A stretch of DNA of 8,429 nucleotides from Thermus sp. JCM 17653 (lineage in GTDB: Bacteria > Deinococcota > Deinococci > Deinococcales > Thermaceae): positions 1 to 8,429 of the forward strand of contig BBBN01000064.1 in NCBI GenBank assembly GCA_001311585.1. The letters are read 5' to 3'. Each line of letters starts with the position of its first letter. Positions within the stretch are counted from its first letter, which is position 1. A program made the translations under genes and the position numbers. Shown piece after piece: positions 1-6,650 of the stretch. The notes under the pieces were generated by a model, which ran no database searches, was not told where the DNA came from, and saw nothing but the letters and a program-made list of their open reading frames with translations.

Positions 1-578
1 GGGGCCCTGGAGGGGGGCGGGCGCACCCTGGGGGTCCTGGGGAGTGCCTTGGACCGCATCTACCCCCCGGAAAACCGCTCCCTGGCGCAAAGGATGGACC
101 TCCTCTCCGAGTTCCCCTTTGGCAACGGTCCCAAGCCCGAGTTTTTCCCCCGGAGAAACCGCCTCATCGCCGGGCTTTCCCGGGCGGTGGTGGTGGTGGA
201 GGCCCCCATGGACTCCGGGGCCCTCATCACCGCCCGCCACGCCCTGGAGCTCGGCAAGGAGGTGCTGGCCGTGCCCGGAAGGCCCACGGACCCAGGCTCC
301 CTAGGGGCCAACCGCCTCATCCAGGACGGGGCCTACCCGGTGCTCGGGGCGGAGGATGTCCTTTCCTACCTGGGCCTTTCCGGAAAGCCCAAGGCTCCCT
401 TGGAGCTCTCCCCGGAAGAGGCCAGGCTTTACCAGCTCCTCCGCCAGGGAGAGGCCCTGCCGGAGCACTTGGCGGAGGCCATGGGCTTGAGCCGGAGAAG
501 GTGCTCTCCCTCCTCACCCTCTTGGAGCTCAAAGGCCTGGCCCAGGCCCTCCCTGGAGGAAGGTACGGGGCGCTATGA
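1..578 (+). CDS. dprA: DNA-processing protein DprA, 3' part (5' end outside window, one frame break)
   Basis: DprA loads RecA onto incoming single-stranded DNA during natural transformation, for which Thermus is well known. The fragment opens inside the Rossmann-like domain and shows the family motifs in order: YPPEN, SEFPFGNGPKPEFFPRRNRLIAG in pieces, VVVVEAPMDSGALITARHA, VLAVPGRP and GANRLIQDGA. The C-terminal winged-helix domain follows. At about 489 the frame changes: TTGAGCC should be TTGGAGCC. After adding one G the protein continues as GLEPEKVLSLLTLLELKG and ends in PGGRYGAL with a TGA at 576-578, the usual DprA ending. Without the repair, frame 1 would run on to 822 with an unrelated tail. 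The break is most likely a sequencing deletion. Identification is firm; the N-terminal part is not visible. Confidence 0.93.
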   Translation, partial: GPGGGRAHPGGPGECLGPHLPPGKPLPGAKDGPPLRVPLWQRSQARVFPPEKPPHRRAFPGGGGGGGPHGLRGPHHRPPRPGARQGGAGRARKAHGPRLPRGQPPHPGRGLPGARGGGCPFLPGPFRKAQGSLGALPGRGQALPAPPPGRGPAGALGGGHGLEPEKVLSLLTLLELKGLAQALPGGRYGAL

Positions 579-602
579 CGCTACCCCATGCTGGCGCAAG
601 CG

Positions 603-649
603 AAGTGCCCGCACGCTGGTTTCGCAACATGGGATGCCCGAACTGGGGC
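603..649 (+). repeat. Dispersed 47-bp repeat, copy A
   Basis: This segment begins AAGTGCCCGCAC and ends GATGCCCGAACTGGGGC. It matches the reverse complement of 6525-6571 at 42 of 47 positions with no gaps. It starts 24 bases after the dprA stop and points the same way as dprA. A perfect hairpin follows 11 bases later. Short peptides read across it (such as KCPHAGFATWDAR) are not credible genes. I believe similar sequences recur between genes in Thermus genomes, but that is recollection and not something this window proves. Confidence 0.8.
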
Positions 650-660
650 TGGGGGGAGCC

Positions 661-686
661 CCCACCGCAGCGAAAGCTGCGGTGGG
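661..686 (+). other. Perfect 11-bp stem-loop with GAAA tetraloop
   Basis: CCCACCGCAGC (661-671) pairs without mismatch with GCTGCGGTGGG (676-686), closed by the loop GAAA, a stable GNRA tetraloop. It lies 82 bases after the dprA stop, just downstream of repeat copy A. No T-tract follows (the next bases are ATACTTAGG), so it is not a canonical intrinsic terminator. It could protect the dprA mRNA 3' end or be part of the repeat unit. Confidence 0.7.
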
Positions 687-692
687 ATACTT

Positions 693-709
693 AGGCCCGC
701 AGGGCCTTT
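693..709 (+). terminator. Weak terminator-like hairpin upstream of ilvE
   Basis: AGGCCC (693-698) pairs with GGGCCT (702-707) around a GCA loop and is followed by TT, then A. The T-run is very short, so this is at best a weak intrinsic terminator for the dprA transcript. Confidence 0.25.
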
Positions 710-785
710 ACCCCTTGGCTTGGGTGAGGGATGCGCCCCTGGGTTCCAGGCCTTACGCTTGGAAGCCCCTCCGGAAAAAAAGCGT

Positions 786-802
786 TATGATGGGGGCGGA
801 GG
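786..802 (+). promoter_or_regulatory. Possible -10 element and ribosome binding site of ilvE
   Basis: TATGAT (786-791) is a good -10 hexamer. A start point about 7 bases downstream would place the strong Shine-Dalgarno GGAGG (798-802) at the very 5' end of the mRNA, 6 bases before the ATG at 809. No convincing -35 is present at the proper distance; TTGGAA at 759-764 would need a 21-base spacer. The ribosome binding site is convincing, the promoter only tentative. Confidence 0.4.
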
Positions 803-808
803 TTCGCC

Positions 809-1763
809 ATGACCAAGCCTGAGGCCAAGGGCGGCGACGTGCAGATCAAGGCCGGGCTCATCTGGATGAACGGGGCCCTGGTGCCCCAGGAGGAGGCCAA
901 GACCAGCGTCCTAAGCCACGCCCTCCACTACGGCACCAGCGTTTTTGAAGGGATAAGGGCCTACGAGACCCCCAAGGGCCCCGCCGTCTTCCGGCTCAAG
1001 GAGCACGTGCGGCGCTTCTACAACTCGGCCAAGGTGCTCCGCATGGAGATCCCCTTCCCCCCGGAGGAGCTGGAGGAGGCCATCAAGGAGGTGGTGCGGA
1101 AAAACGGCTACAAGAGCTGCTACATCCGCCCCCTGGCCTGGATGGGGGCGAGGGCCCTCGGGGTCAACCCCCTCCCCAACAACCCCGCGGAGGTGATGGT
1201 GGCCGCCTGGGAGTGGGGGGCCTACCTGGGCGAGGAGGCGGTGCGCAAGGGGGCCAGGCTCATCACCAGCTCCTGGGCCCGCTTCCCCGCCAACGTGATG
1301 CCGGGGAAGGCCAAGGTGGGCGGCAACTACGTGAACTCGGCCCTGGCCAAGATGGAGCCGTGGCCGCCGGGGCGGATGAGGCCCTCCTTTTGGACGAGGA
1401 AGCTATGTGGCCGAGGGGAGCGGGGAGAACCTCTTCTTCGTGCGGGACGGGGTGATCTACGCCCTGGAGCACTCGGTGAACCTCGAGGGCATCACCCGCG
1501 ACTCCGTGATCCGCATCGCCAAGGACCTGGGCTACGAGGTCCAGGTGGTGCGGGCCACCCGGGACCAGCTCTACATGGCCGACGAGGTCTTCATGACCGG
1601 CACCGCCGCCGAGGTGACCCCGGTGTCCATGATCGACTGGCGCCCCATCGGCTCGGGGACGGCGGGGCCCATCACCTTGAAGCTCCGGGAAGTCTACCTC
1701 GAGGCCGTCACCGGGCGGCGGCCGGAGTATGAGGGCTGGCTCACGTACGTGCATGGGCAATAG
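809..1763 (+). CDS. ilvE: Branched-chain amino acid aminotransferase (two frame breaks)
   Basis: This PLP fold-type IV enzyme (EC 2.6.1.42) performs the last step of leucine, isoleucine and valine synthesis, exchanging amino groups with 2-oxoglutarate/glutamate. Visible motifs are HYGTSVFEGIRAY, then KAKVGGNYVNSALAK with the PLP lysine at residue 169 (159 if counted from the GTG at 839, as in E. coli IlvE), GSGENLFFV, GITRDS and GTAAEVTPV. Two G/C bases are missing, at about 1358 (GAGCCGTG for GAGGCCGTG) and about 1402 (GAAGCTAT for GAAGGCTAT). Repair gives one 318-codon frame, or 308 aa from the GTG, the length I recall for the T. thermophilus enzyme. I chose the ATG because GGAGG lies 6 bases upstream; the GTG has no such site. 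Its end overlaps the next small gene by 11 bases. Confidence 0.93.
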
Positions 1764-1942
1764 GCGGTTGCGCAAAAGCGTGGAAAGCTACCAGGCGCGT
1801 ATCCGCGAGCACCAGGCCAAAATAGAGTGAGGAGCTGCGTCGTCCCGAGCCCAGGTGGGAGCTGATCCGGTACTGGGAGCGCGAGATCCGTGCCTACCAG
1901 AAGCGGGTGGAGCGGCTTCTCCGCAGGATGGGAAGGAGGTAG
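1753..1942 (+). CDS. Small charged helical protein of unknown function (one frame break)
   Basis: I do not recognise this family. The ATG at 1753 overlaps the ilvE stop by 11 bases, suggesting translational coupling. The first part reads MGNRRLRKSVESYQARIREH and on to QAKIE, then meets a TGA at 1828-1830. Dropping T1828 (or supplying two lost bases) continues into EELRRPEPRWELIRYWEREI and ends in VERLLRRMGRR with TAG at 1940-1942, giving about 62 aa. Both halves are rich in Arg and Glu with helical heptad-like spacing and continue each other well (a helix, an RPEPRW turn, a second helix), so I treat them as one basic alpha-hairpin protein. No signal peptide, membrane segment or metal motif is seen. 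The break is probably an error, though two separate peptides cannot be excluded. Confidence 0.6.
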
Positions 1943-1943
1943 G

Positions 1944-2182
1944 ATGCCCAAGGCAGAAGCCGGAAACGGGCGCGTAAGGAACACCTGAGGGAGGTCCTGG
2001 AAGTTCTCCTGGACGAGCTGGACGAGGCTTCCAGGGCCTTTCAGAGCGCTTGGAAAAGGGCCAAGGAAAACCCGGGGGACGAGGAGGCCTGGGGAGAACT
2101 CCAGGTTTGGGTTTCCGTTCTCGGGGTCAAGGCCCAGGCCCTGGAGGAACTCTTGGAGGAGGAGGCCCTCCTCACTTCCTGA
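1944..2182 (+). CDS. Small acidic coiled-coil-like protein of unknown function (one frame break)
   Basis: I do not recognise this gene. GGAGG at 1935-1939 sits 4 bases before the ATG at 1944, just after the stop of the preceding small gene. The first codons read MPK, and one base is missing at about 1954. The frame from 1955 then gives [20 protein letters not shown], continuing through an [20 protein letters not shown] helix, a GDEEAW turn and a second helix ending [13 protein letters not shown] with TGA at 2180-2182, about 79 aa after repair. The N-terminus is strongly basic and the rest acidic, with regular Leu/Glu/Ala spacing typical of a helical hairpin. Unrepaired, the ATG frame stops after 14 codons. 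The stop overlaps the end of convergent trmH by 11 bases. Confidence 0.6.
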
Positions 2183-2756
2183 GCCAGTCGGCGAGCACCT
2201 TTTGGTAAAGCTCCGGGTCCAGGCGGGGCCTGTCGTAAAGCCCCGCCTTTAGCCTCTGCCGCTGGGCCTCAAAGAGGATCACGGCGGCGGCCACGGAGAC
2301 GTTCAGGCTCTGGACCATCCCCAGCATGGGGATCTTGATGACCCCGTCCGCCAGGGCCAAGGCCTCCTCGGAAACCCCCCACTTCTCCGCGCCCAGCAGG
2401 ACGCAGGTGGGCTTCGTGTAGTCCACCTCCCGGAAGTCCCGGGCGTCCTCCCTAAGGGCGGTGGCGTAGACGGCGAAGCCCCTTTCCTTCAGGAAGCGGA
2501 AGGCCTCGTGGATGTCGGGGTGGACCCGCAGGTAGACCCACTTGTGGCTGCCTCCGCTGGTCTCGTTGAAGGTGGGCACCCCGCCCGTGGGGTTCACGGC
2601 GTGGGCCTCGAGGACCCCCACGGCGTCGCAGGTGCGCAGGATGGCCGAGAGGTTGTGGGGCTTGTGCACGTTCTCCAAGAGGACGGTGAGGTCGGGCTGG
2701 CGCCGCTTTAGCACCTCCTCCATCCTCTGCCTTCGCGCCTCGGTGCGCTCCCTCAT
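2172..2756 (-). CDS. trmH: tRNA (guanosine-18-2'-O)-methyltransferase TrmH
   Basis: TrmH is a SPOUT-class methyltransferase that uses S-adenosylmethionine to 2'-O-methylate G18 in the tRNA D-loop. The 194-residue frame is uninterrupted and matches the Thermus enzyme length. Motif 1 contains Asn35 and the catalytic Arg41 ([17 protein letters not shown]). Motif 2 is GAEKWGVS with Glu124. Motif 3 is [17 protein letters not shown] with Asn152, the part that forms the trefoil-knot cofactor site. The last gene of the minus-strand operon, it starts within the hisG stop (ATGA overlap at 2753-2756) and so is probably translated by reinitiation. G18 methylation supports tRNA stability and the thermophile tRNA modification network. 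Identification is very secure. Confidence 0.97.
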   Translation of the reverse strand: MRERTEARRQRMEEVLKRRQPDLTVLLENVHKPHNLSAILRTCDAVGVLEAHAVNPTGGVPTFNETSGGSHKWVYLRVHPDIHEAFRFLKERGFAVYATALREDARDFREVDYTKPTCVLLGAEKWGVSEEALALADGVIKIPMLGMVQSLNVSVAAAVILFEAQRQRLKAGLYDRPRLDPELYQKVLADWLRK

Positions 2757-3371
2757 GATCCGGAAAGCTCCCTGAGCCTCTGGATCAAGGGCTTGAGGAC
2801 CGCCCGCTTGAGCTTAAGCGCCTGCCGGTTCACCACGAGCCTCGCCGTGGAGTGGGCGAGGACCTCCACCTCGAGAAGCCCCGCCGCCCTCAGCGTGGCC
2901 CCCGTCTGCACCACGTCCACCACGCGTCCGCCAGGCCGGTGACCGCGGCGAGTTCAATGTTCCCGGAAAGCTCCACCACGTCCGCCGCCCAGCCCCTTTC
3001 CTTGAGGAGCCTCGCGGTGAAGTTCGGGTACTTGGTGGCGATGCGGCGGATGGGCCCCGTATCCCCGGGGCGCCTTATGAGGGAGAGCCTGCAGGCCCCA
3101 AAGCCCAGGTCCACGGGCTCAAAAAGGTCCCTCCCCGAGTCCAAAAGCACGTCCTTCCCCACCACCCCCACCTCGGCGATCCCCAGGTCCACGTAGACGG
3201 GGACGTCCTTGTTGCGGAGTTCCAGAAGGGCCACGCCCCCCTCCTTCCCGTGGAGGAGGCCCTCGGGTCCTCCACCGGGGGGAGGTCCAGCCCGGCCCGC
3301 TTCAGGGCCTCGTAGGCCTCCTGGAACATCCGACCCTTGGGCAGGGCCACGGTGAGGGCGAAGCGCCTCAT
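2753..3371 (-). CDS. hisG: ATP phosphoribosyltransferase catalytic subunit, short form (two frame breaks)
   Basis: HisG condenses ATP with PRPP, the first committed step of histidine synthesis. The N-terminus [20 protein letters not shown], the core [19 protein letters not shown], the segment [12 protein letters not shown] and the PRPP-binding [10 protein letters not shown] identify it. One base is missing at about 3259 (GGGCCTCC for GGGCCCTCC on the coding strand) and one at about 2924 (GACGCGTGG for GACGCGGTGG). Repair restores 206 aa, the normal length of short HisG, which lacks the C-terminal regulatory domain and depends on HisZ, encoded just upstream. The ATG shares ATGA with the hisZ stop, which fixes the start. 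The C-terminus ends RELSGS and its stop overlaps the trmH start. Confidence 0.95.
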
Positions 3372-4445
3372 TCCACCCTCCAAAGCTCCTCCCCCCGGGC
3401 GAGGAAGGGGATGCCGCGCCTTCGGGCGTAGGCCACGGGGTCCTCCCCGTGGAAGAGCTCCGTGCGCCTCTCCCGAGCGAAGCGGCGGAGGGCGGCGAGG
3501 TCCAGGGCCAAAACCTCGGGGGTTGCCTCCTCCTTGGGAAGCCGCAAGGCCTCCAGAAGCCTCTCCACCCCCAGGGCGAAGCCCGCGGCCTTGGGAAGGA
3601 GGGCCCCGTCGTACCGCCCGCCCCCGAGGAGGGGGAGGCCGAACCCCGGGGTGTAGGCCCGGAAGAAGATCCCCGAGTAGTACTCGTAGCGCCGGGCCAT
3701 GCCCAGGTCCAGGAGGACGGGCCTCCCCAGGAGGTCCAGGGTCTTCTCCAGCTCCTTCAGGGCCTCCCGGGCCTTGGGAGGAAGGGGAAGGCCTTGCGCC
3801 TCCTTCAAGACCTCCCGCTCCCCATAGAGGTCGGGGAGGGCGAGGAGGACCTTCCGCGCCTCCTCGGGGACGGGGCTTTGCGCGAGAAGCCCCTCGAGCT
3901 CGGGGAGGTTTTTGCGGTGGATGGCCTGCTGCGCCCGCCTTTGCAGGGCCTCCGGAAGCCTCGAGGCCTTGAGCACCTCCCCCACGAGGCTCGGCAAGCC
4001 CACCTCCACCTCCCCCTCTACCCCTAAGGCCTCGAGGGCGGCGAAGGCCAGCTCCAGGACCTCGGCGTCCGCCAAGGGCCCCGTGGCCCCCAAGAGCTCC
4101 AGGCCCACCTGGGTGTACTCCCTAAGCCGCCCAAGCTCCGCGTCCGCCTCCCTGAGCCACAGGCCCCGGCGTACTGGAAGCGGTGCACGCCCTCCCCCAG
4201 GCTTCCCTTGAGGAGCTTGGCCAGGAGGGTGGTGAACTCGCTCCTTAAGGAGAGCACCTCTCCCGTCTTGTCCACCAGCTTGAAGGCCCTCTCCGCCACG
4301 GGGTGGGTGGGGTCATAGACCTCCAGGGCGGGAAGCTCCACGGGCTCGTACCCATGGCGCAGGAAAAGGTCTTGAAGCCTCCCCACCACCTCGGCCTTGA
4401 GCCGGGCCTCCGGAGGGAGAAGAAAACGGGTGCCTCGGGGATCAT
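3368..4445 (-). CDS. hisZ: ATP phosphoribosyltransferase regulatory subunit HisZ (two frame breaks)
   Basis: HisZ is a catalytically inactive histidyl-tRNA synthetase paralogue that assembles with short HisG and mediates histidine feedback. Class II synthetase-like features are [19 protein letters not shown] near the N-terminus, [19 protein letters not shown], then [18 protein letters not shown] (about residue 250) and [10 protein letters not shown] (about 275), the equivalents of the two HisRS signature motifs. Bases are missing at about 4437 (expected start MIPEGTRF) and about 4163 (RFQYAGALWLREAD after repair). The restored length is about 359 aa with no anticodon-binding domain, as expected for HisZ and unlike a true HisRS. 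The start lies in an ATGA overlap with the cyclophilin stop. The neighbouring hisG supports HisZ over HisRS. Confidence 0.92.
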
Positions 4446-5041
4446 TCCTTGACCAGGATCTCCACGGAGAGGAGCTTGTCCTTGGCCCCCGTGGCCAGGG
4501 GGCCCTCGGTGGGGGCGAGGCGCCTTGCCACCTCCAGGCCCTCCACCACCCGGGCGAAGAGGGTGTACTGGCCGGTGAGGTGGGGGGCGGGGCCCAAGGT
4601 GATGAAGAACTGGCTACCGTTGGAGTTGGGGTCCTGGGTGCGGGCCATGCCCACCAAGCCTTCCCGGTCAAAGGCCAGGCCGGGGGCGACCTCCAAGCCG
4701 AAGGCGTAGCCCGGCCCACCCCGGCCCGTGCCGGTGGGGTCCCCGGTCTGGGCCACGAACCCCGGGATGACCCGGTGCCAGTCCAGGCCCTCAAAGTAGC
4801 GATGGAGGGCGAGGAAGACAAAGGAGTTCACGGTGTTGGGGGCCTCCCTCTCCAAAAGGTCCAGAAGGATATCCCCCTTGGTGGTCCTGAGCCGGGCGTA
4901 GTAGTCCTTCCCCGCCTCCAACACGGGCTTGGGGGCGGCAAAGGAGCGCACCGGGGTTTCCGAGAGGTAGGGAAGGGGCTTCATGCTCTCACCCTTGCAG
5001 GCGCCAAGGAGCAGAAGCAAGAGGAGAAGGCGCACCCTCAT
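4442..5041 (-). CDS. Cyclophilin-type peptidyl-prolyl cis-trans isomerase, lipoprotein
   Basis: This protein catalyses proline cis-trans isomerisation, probably on exported proteins at the cell envelope. The frame is intact at 199 aa. Residues 1-15 are a short lipoprotein signal, MRVR followed by eight leucines and a GAC lipobox with Cys15. The cyclophilin fold follows from about residue 48. Active-site residues are present: Arg90 and Gln98 in [22 protein letters not shown] (Gln144, Phe146) and His154 in [15 protein letters not shown]. The position equivalent to human Trp121 is not a clear tryptophan, common in bacterial members and linked to low cyclosporin sensitivity. It starts 3 bases after the dcd stop and its TGA overlaps the hisZ ATG. 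Its link to histidine synthesis appears to be only co-transcription. Confidence 0.93.
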   Translation of the reverse strand: MRVRLLLLLLLLGACKGESMKPLPYLSETPVRSFAAPKPVLEAGKDYYARLRTTKGDILLDLLEREAPNTVNSFVFLALHRYFEGLDWHRVIPGFVAQTGDPTGTGRGGPGYAFGLEVAPGLAFDREGLVGMARTQDPNSNGSQFFITLGPAPHLTGQYTLFARVVEGLEVARRLAPTEGPLATGAKDKLLSVEILVKE

Positions 5042-5044
5042 AGC

Positions 5045-5589
5045 CTACACCCTGGGCAGGGTGATGCCCTTCTGCCCCTGGTACTTCCCCTTGCGGTCCC
5101 GGTAGGTGACCTCGGGCCTTGGGCCTTCCAGGAAGAGGAGCTGGACGATGCCTTCGCCGGCGTAGACCTTGGCGGGAAGGGGGGTGGTGTTGGAGATCTC
5201 CAGGGTAACGTGCCCCTCCCAGCCGGGCTCAAGGGGGGTCACGTTGGCCACGATGCCGCACCGGGCGTAGGTGCTCTTTCCCAGGGCGATGGCGATGACG
5301 TTCTCCGGCATGCGGATGTACTCCACGCTCCGGGTGAGGGCGAAGGAGTTGGGGGGATGATGACCTCCTCCCCTTCGTACTCCACGAAGCTTCGGGGATC
5401 AAAGCCTTTGGGGTCCACCACCGTGGAGAAAACGTTGGTGAAGATCTTCCATTCGGGGGCAGCCCGGAGGTCGTAGCCGAAGCTGGAGAGCCCGTAGCTG
5501 ATGACCCCCTCCCGCACCAGCCTTTCCTCGAAGGGCTCGATCATGCCCTTTTTGGCCATCTCCCGGATCCACCAGTCCGGCTTCACCAT
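5045..5589 (-). CDS. dcd: dCTP deaminase (one frame break)
   Basis: Dcd converts dCTP to dUTP and ammonia, feeding dUMP into dTTP synthesis. The N-terminal part, with [19 protein letters not shown] and [18 protein letters not shown], joins a second part across a lost C in a C-run at about 5351-5356 ([16 protein letters not shown] after repair). The second part has the nucleotide-binding [10 protein letters not shown] (about 104-113) and the segment [17 protein letters not shown] with the catalytic glutamate. Restored length is 181 aa. It resembles the group of Dcd proteins with KSTYARCG motifs; whether it also hydrolyses dUTP cannot be told from sequence. First gene of the minus-strand operon, with its -10 only 7 bases before the ATG. 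Confidence 0.93.
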
Positions 5590-5596
5590 GCCCTCA

Positions 5597-5602
5597 ACTA
5601 TA
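5597..5602 (-). promoter_or_regulatory. -10 element of the dcd-trmH operon (leaderless type)
   Basis: On the minus strand TATAGT is followed by TTGAGGGC-type sequence, with 7 bases between the hexamer and the dcd ATG. Transcription would begin at or within a base of the start codon. No good -35 is visible (TTCCGC needs a 19-base spacer). It fits the TANNNT-leaderless pattern known in Deinococcus-Thermus. Confidence 0.6.
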
Positions 5603-5607
5603 CCCGC

Positions 5608-5613
5608 TAGACT
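5608..5613 (+). promoter_or_regulatory. -10 element of the lipoprotein gene (leaderless type)
   Basis: TAGACT is followed by GGCCTC and then the ATG at 5620, a 6-base gap, so the mRNA probably starts at or very near the initiation codon. There is no Shine-Dalgarno before this ATG. It lies back-to-back with the dcd promoter in a 30-base intergenic gap. Confidence 0.5.
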
Positions 5614-5619
5614 GGCCTC

Positions 5620-6467
5620 ATGCGGAAGCTTTGGCCTCTGGCCCTCCTCCTCGCCGCCTGCGGCGCCCAGGACGTGGGGCGGGCCTGGACCCCTTGCGCC
5701 TCACCGCCACCGGCCTTCCCCGGCCTACCTGGGGAGCCCTACCAGGCCACCTTCAGCGCCGAGGGAGGGGTGCGCCCCTACAGCTTCGGCCTGGACGGGA
5801 AGCTCCCCGAGGGGCTCAGCTTCCAGGGGGGGAGGCTTTCCGGGGTGCCCAAGGAGAAGGGAAGCTTCCCCCTCATCATTACCGTGGAGGACGGGGCCAA
5901 GAACAGCCGGGCGCAGAGGCTCACCCTCACGGTTTCCGACCCGCCCCCGCCGAGGCTTACCCTGGTCCTCCCCCCCGCCCAGGTGGAGGGGCCCTTCCTC
6001 CTCCTCGCCCGGGTGGAGGGGCGGGAGGCGGTGGGCTTCCAGCTGGAGGTGCGCCTCGCCGACCTCACCCCGGACCTCTCCAGCCTCAAGGCGGCAAGCC
6101 CCGTCCACCTCCTGGATTACGACCCCCAAAGCCGCCTCCTCCGCCTGGACGTGGCCTTCCCGAGGCCTCTTAAGGACCAGGAGGTCTTCCGCCTCCTCCT
6201 TACCCCGGAAAAGCCCCTCACCCCGAGGCTTTCCCCCCAGGTGGTCCTCTACGACAAGGAGGGGAAGCCTCGGGCCAGGCCCCTTCTCGGGGAAGGCCCT
6301 TTGCCGACCTCCTAGGGCTTGCCCAGAACTGGGGCCGGGAGGGGAAGGACCTGGACGGGGACGGCAAGGTGGGGGAGGGGGACCTTAAGCTTCTCGCCCA
6401 GGGCTACTTCCCCAAGGTTCAGGCCCCGCCCCCGGGGGAGGGGTCGGGGAAAGGGGGAGCTCCGTGA
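5620..6467 (+). CDS. Lipoprotein with putative Ig domain and dockerin/EF-hand-like C-terminus (four frame breaks)
   Basis: A surface lipoprotein of unknown role. [14 protein letters not shown] is a lipoprotein signal with Cys14 as the lipidation site. An Ig-like domain of the He_PIG type follows, with [44 protein letters not shown] and a LTLTV strand. Three lost bases (about 5684, 5721, 5734) cancel out but garble the start of this domain; repaired it reads [20 protein letters not shown], the expected entry to such a fold. A fourth loss at about 6299 creates a false TAG at 6313-6315. Repaired, the protein continues [18 protein letters not shown] with a calcium-type loop [12 protein letters not shown] (6348-6383), then LKLLAQGYF, and stops at 6465-6467, about 283 aa. 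The middle (about 110-230) has beta-rich character but no family I can name. Confidence 0.75.
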
Positions 6468-6477
6468 GGAAGGGAAT

Positions 6478-6504
6478 GGCCGTCCGGCCCTTGCGGCGAC
6501 GGCC
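6478..6504. other. 7-bp inverted repeat beside repeat copy B
   Basis: GGCCGTC (6478-6484) and GACGGCC (6498-6504) form a stem with a 13-base loop. It starts 10 bases after the lipoprotein stop but lacks a T-tract on the plus strand. On the minus strand it follows repeat copy B, the same relative position the GAAA hairpin has behind copy A. Confidence 0.4.
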
Positions 6505-6506
6505 CC

Positions 6507-6538
6507 AAAAAAAGCCCTCTCCTCGCCCCATTTCGGGC
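6507..6538 (-). terminator. Possible terminator of the macro-domain gene
   Basis: Read on the minus strand, GCCC (6538-6535) can pair with GGGC (6517-6514), directly followed by seven T (6513-6507). The stem is only 4 bp with a 17-base loop, so the hairpin is weak, but a T7 run is striking in DNA this GC-rich. It begins inside repeat copy B. Confidence 0.35.
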
Positions 6539-6571
6539 ATCCTATGTCGCGAAACCAAAGTGCGGGCACTT
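6525..6571 (-). repeat. Dispersed 47-bp repeat, copy B
   Basis: The minus-strand reading starts AAGTGCCCGCACTTTGG and ends CCCGAAATGGGGC, 42 of 47 identical to copy A at 603-649. It lies 80 bases downstream of the macro-domain stop and in the same direction as that gene, mirroring copy A behind dprA. AAGTG-CCCG-CACTT at its start can form a short hairpin that copy A only partly keeps. The frame reading MPALWFRDIGCPKWG across it is not a credible gene. Confidence 0.8.
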
Positions 6572-6650
6572 AGCTGTCCCTTCGCGCTGCCCTGTGGACA
6601 GAGGGGGGTGCGGACCGGGAGGAGGTGGAGCGGCTCCAGACGCCGAGCTT

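Noticed and set aside
588..812. Short frame beginning MLAQAKCPHAGFATWDAR
   Set aside because: It reads through the dispersed repeat and hairpin. The same repeat gives unrelated frames at its other copy, so the peptide is a by-product of the repeat.
49..822. A 257-codon continuation of dprA past 578
   Set aside because: After about 489 the residues stop resembling DprA, while the neighbouring frame continues the winged helix and ends normally at 578.
4139..4200. HisZ as a true histidyl-tRNA synthetase
   Set aside because: The length (about 359 aa) leaves no anticodon-binding domain, the signature motifs deviate (ARRYEYYSG), and short-form hisG lies directly downstream.
3337..4211. Several plus-strand open frames of 60-211 codons
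   Set aside because: They are antisense to hisZ and hisG, made of Pro/Gly/Arg-rich low-complexity residues, without homologous motifs.
4397..5476. A 359-codon plus-strand open frame
   Set aside because: It lies opposite hisZ, the cyclophilin gene and dcd, which have clear family motifs. Its glycine/valine/leucine-rich translation is typical of the antisense of GC-rich genes, and it shows no motif of its own.
5501..6388. A 295-codon plus-strand frame spanning the dcd start and the lipoprotein gene
   Set aside because: Ser/Pro/Arg-rich shadow frame crossing two divergent genes; the real lipoprotein frame has a signal peptide, lipobox and Ig motif.
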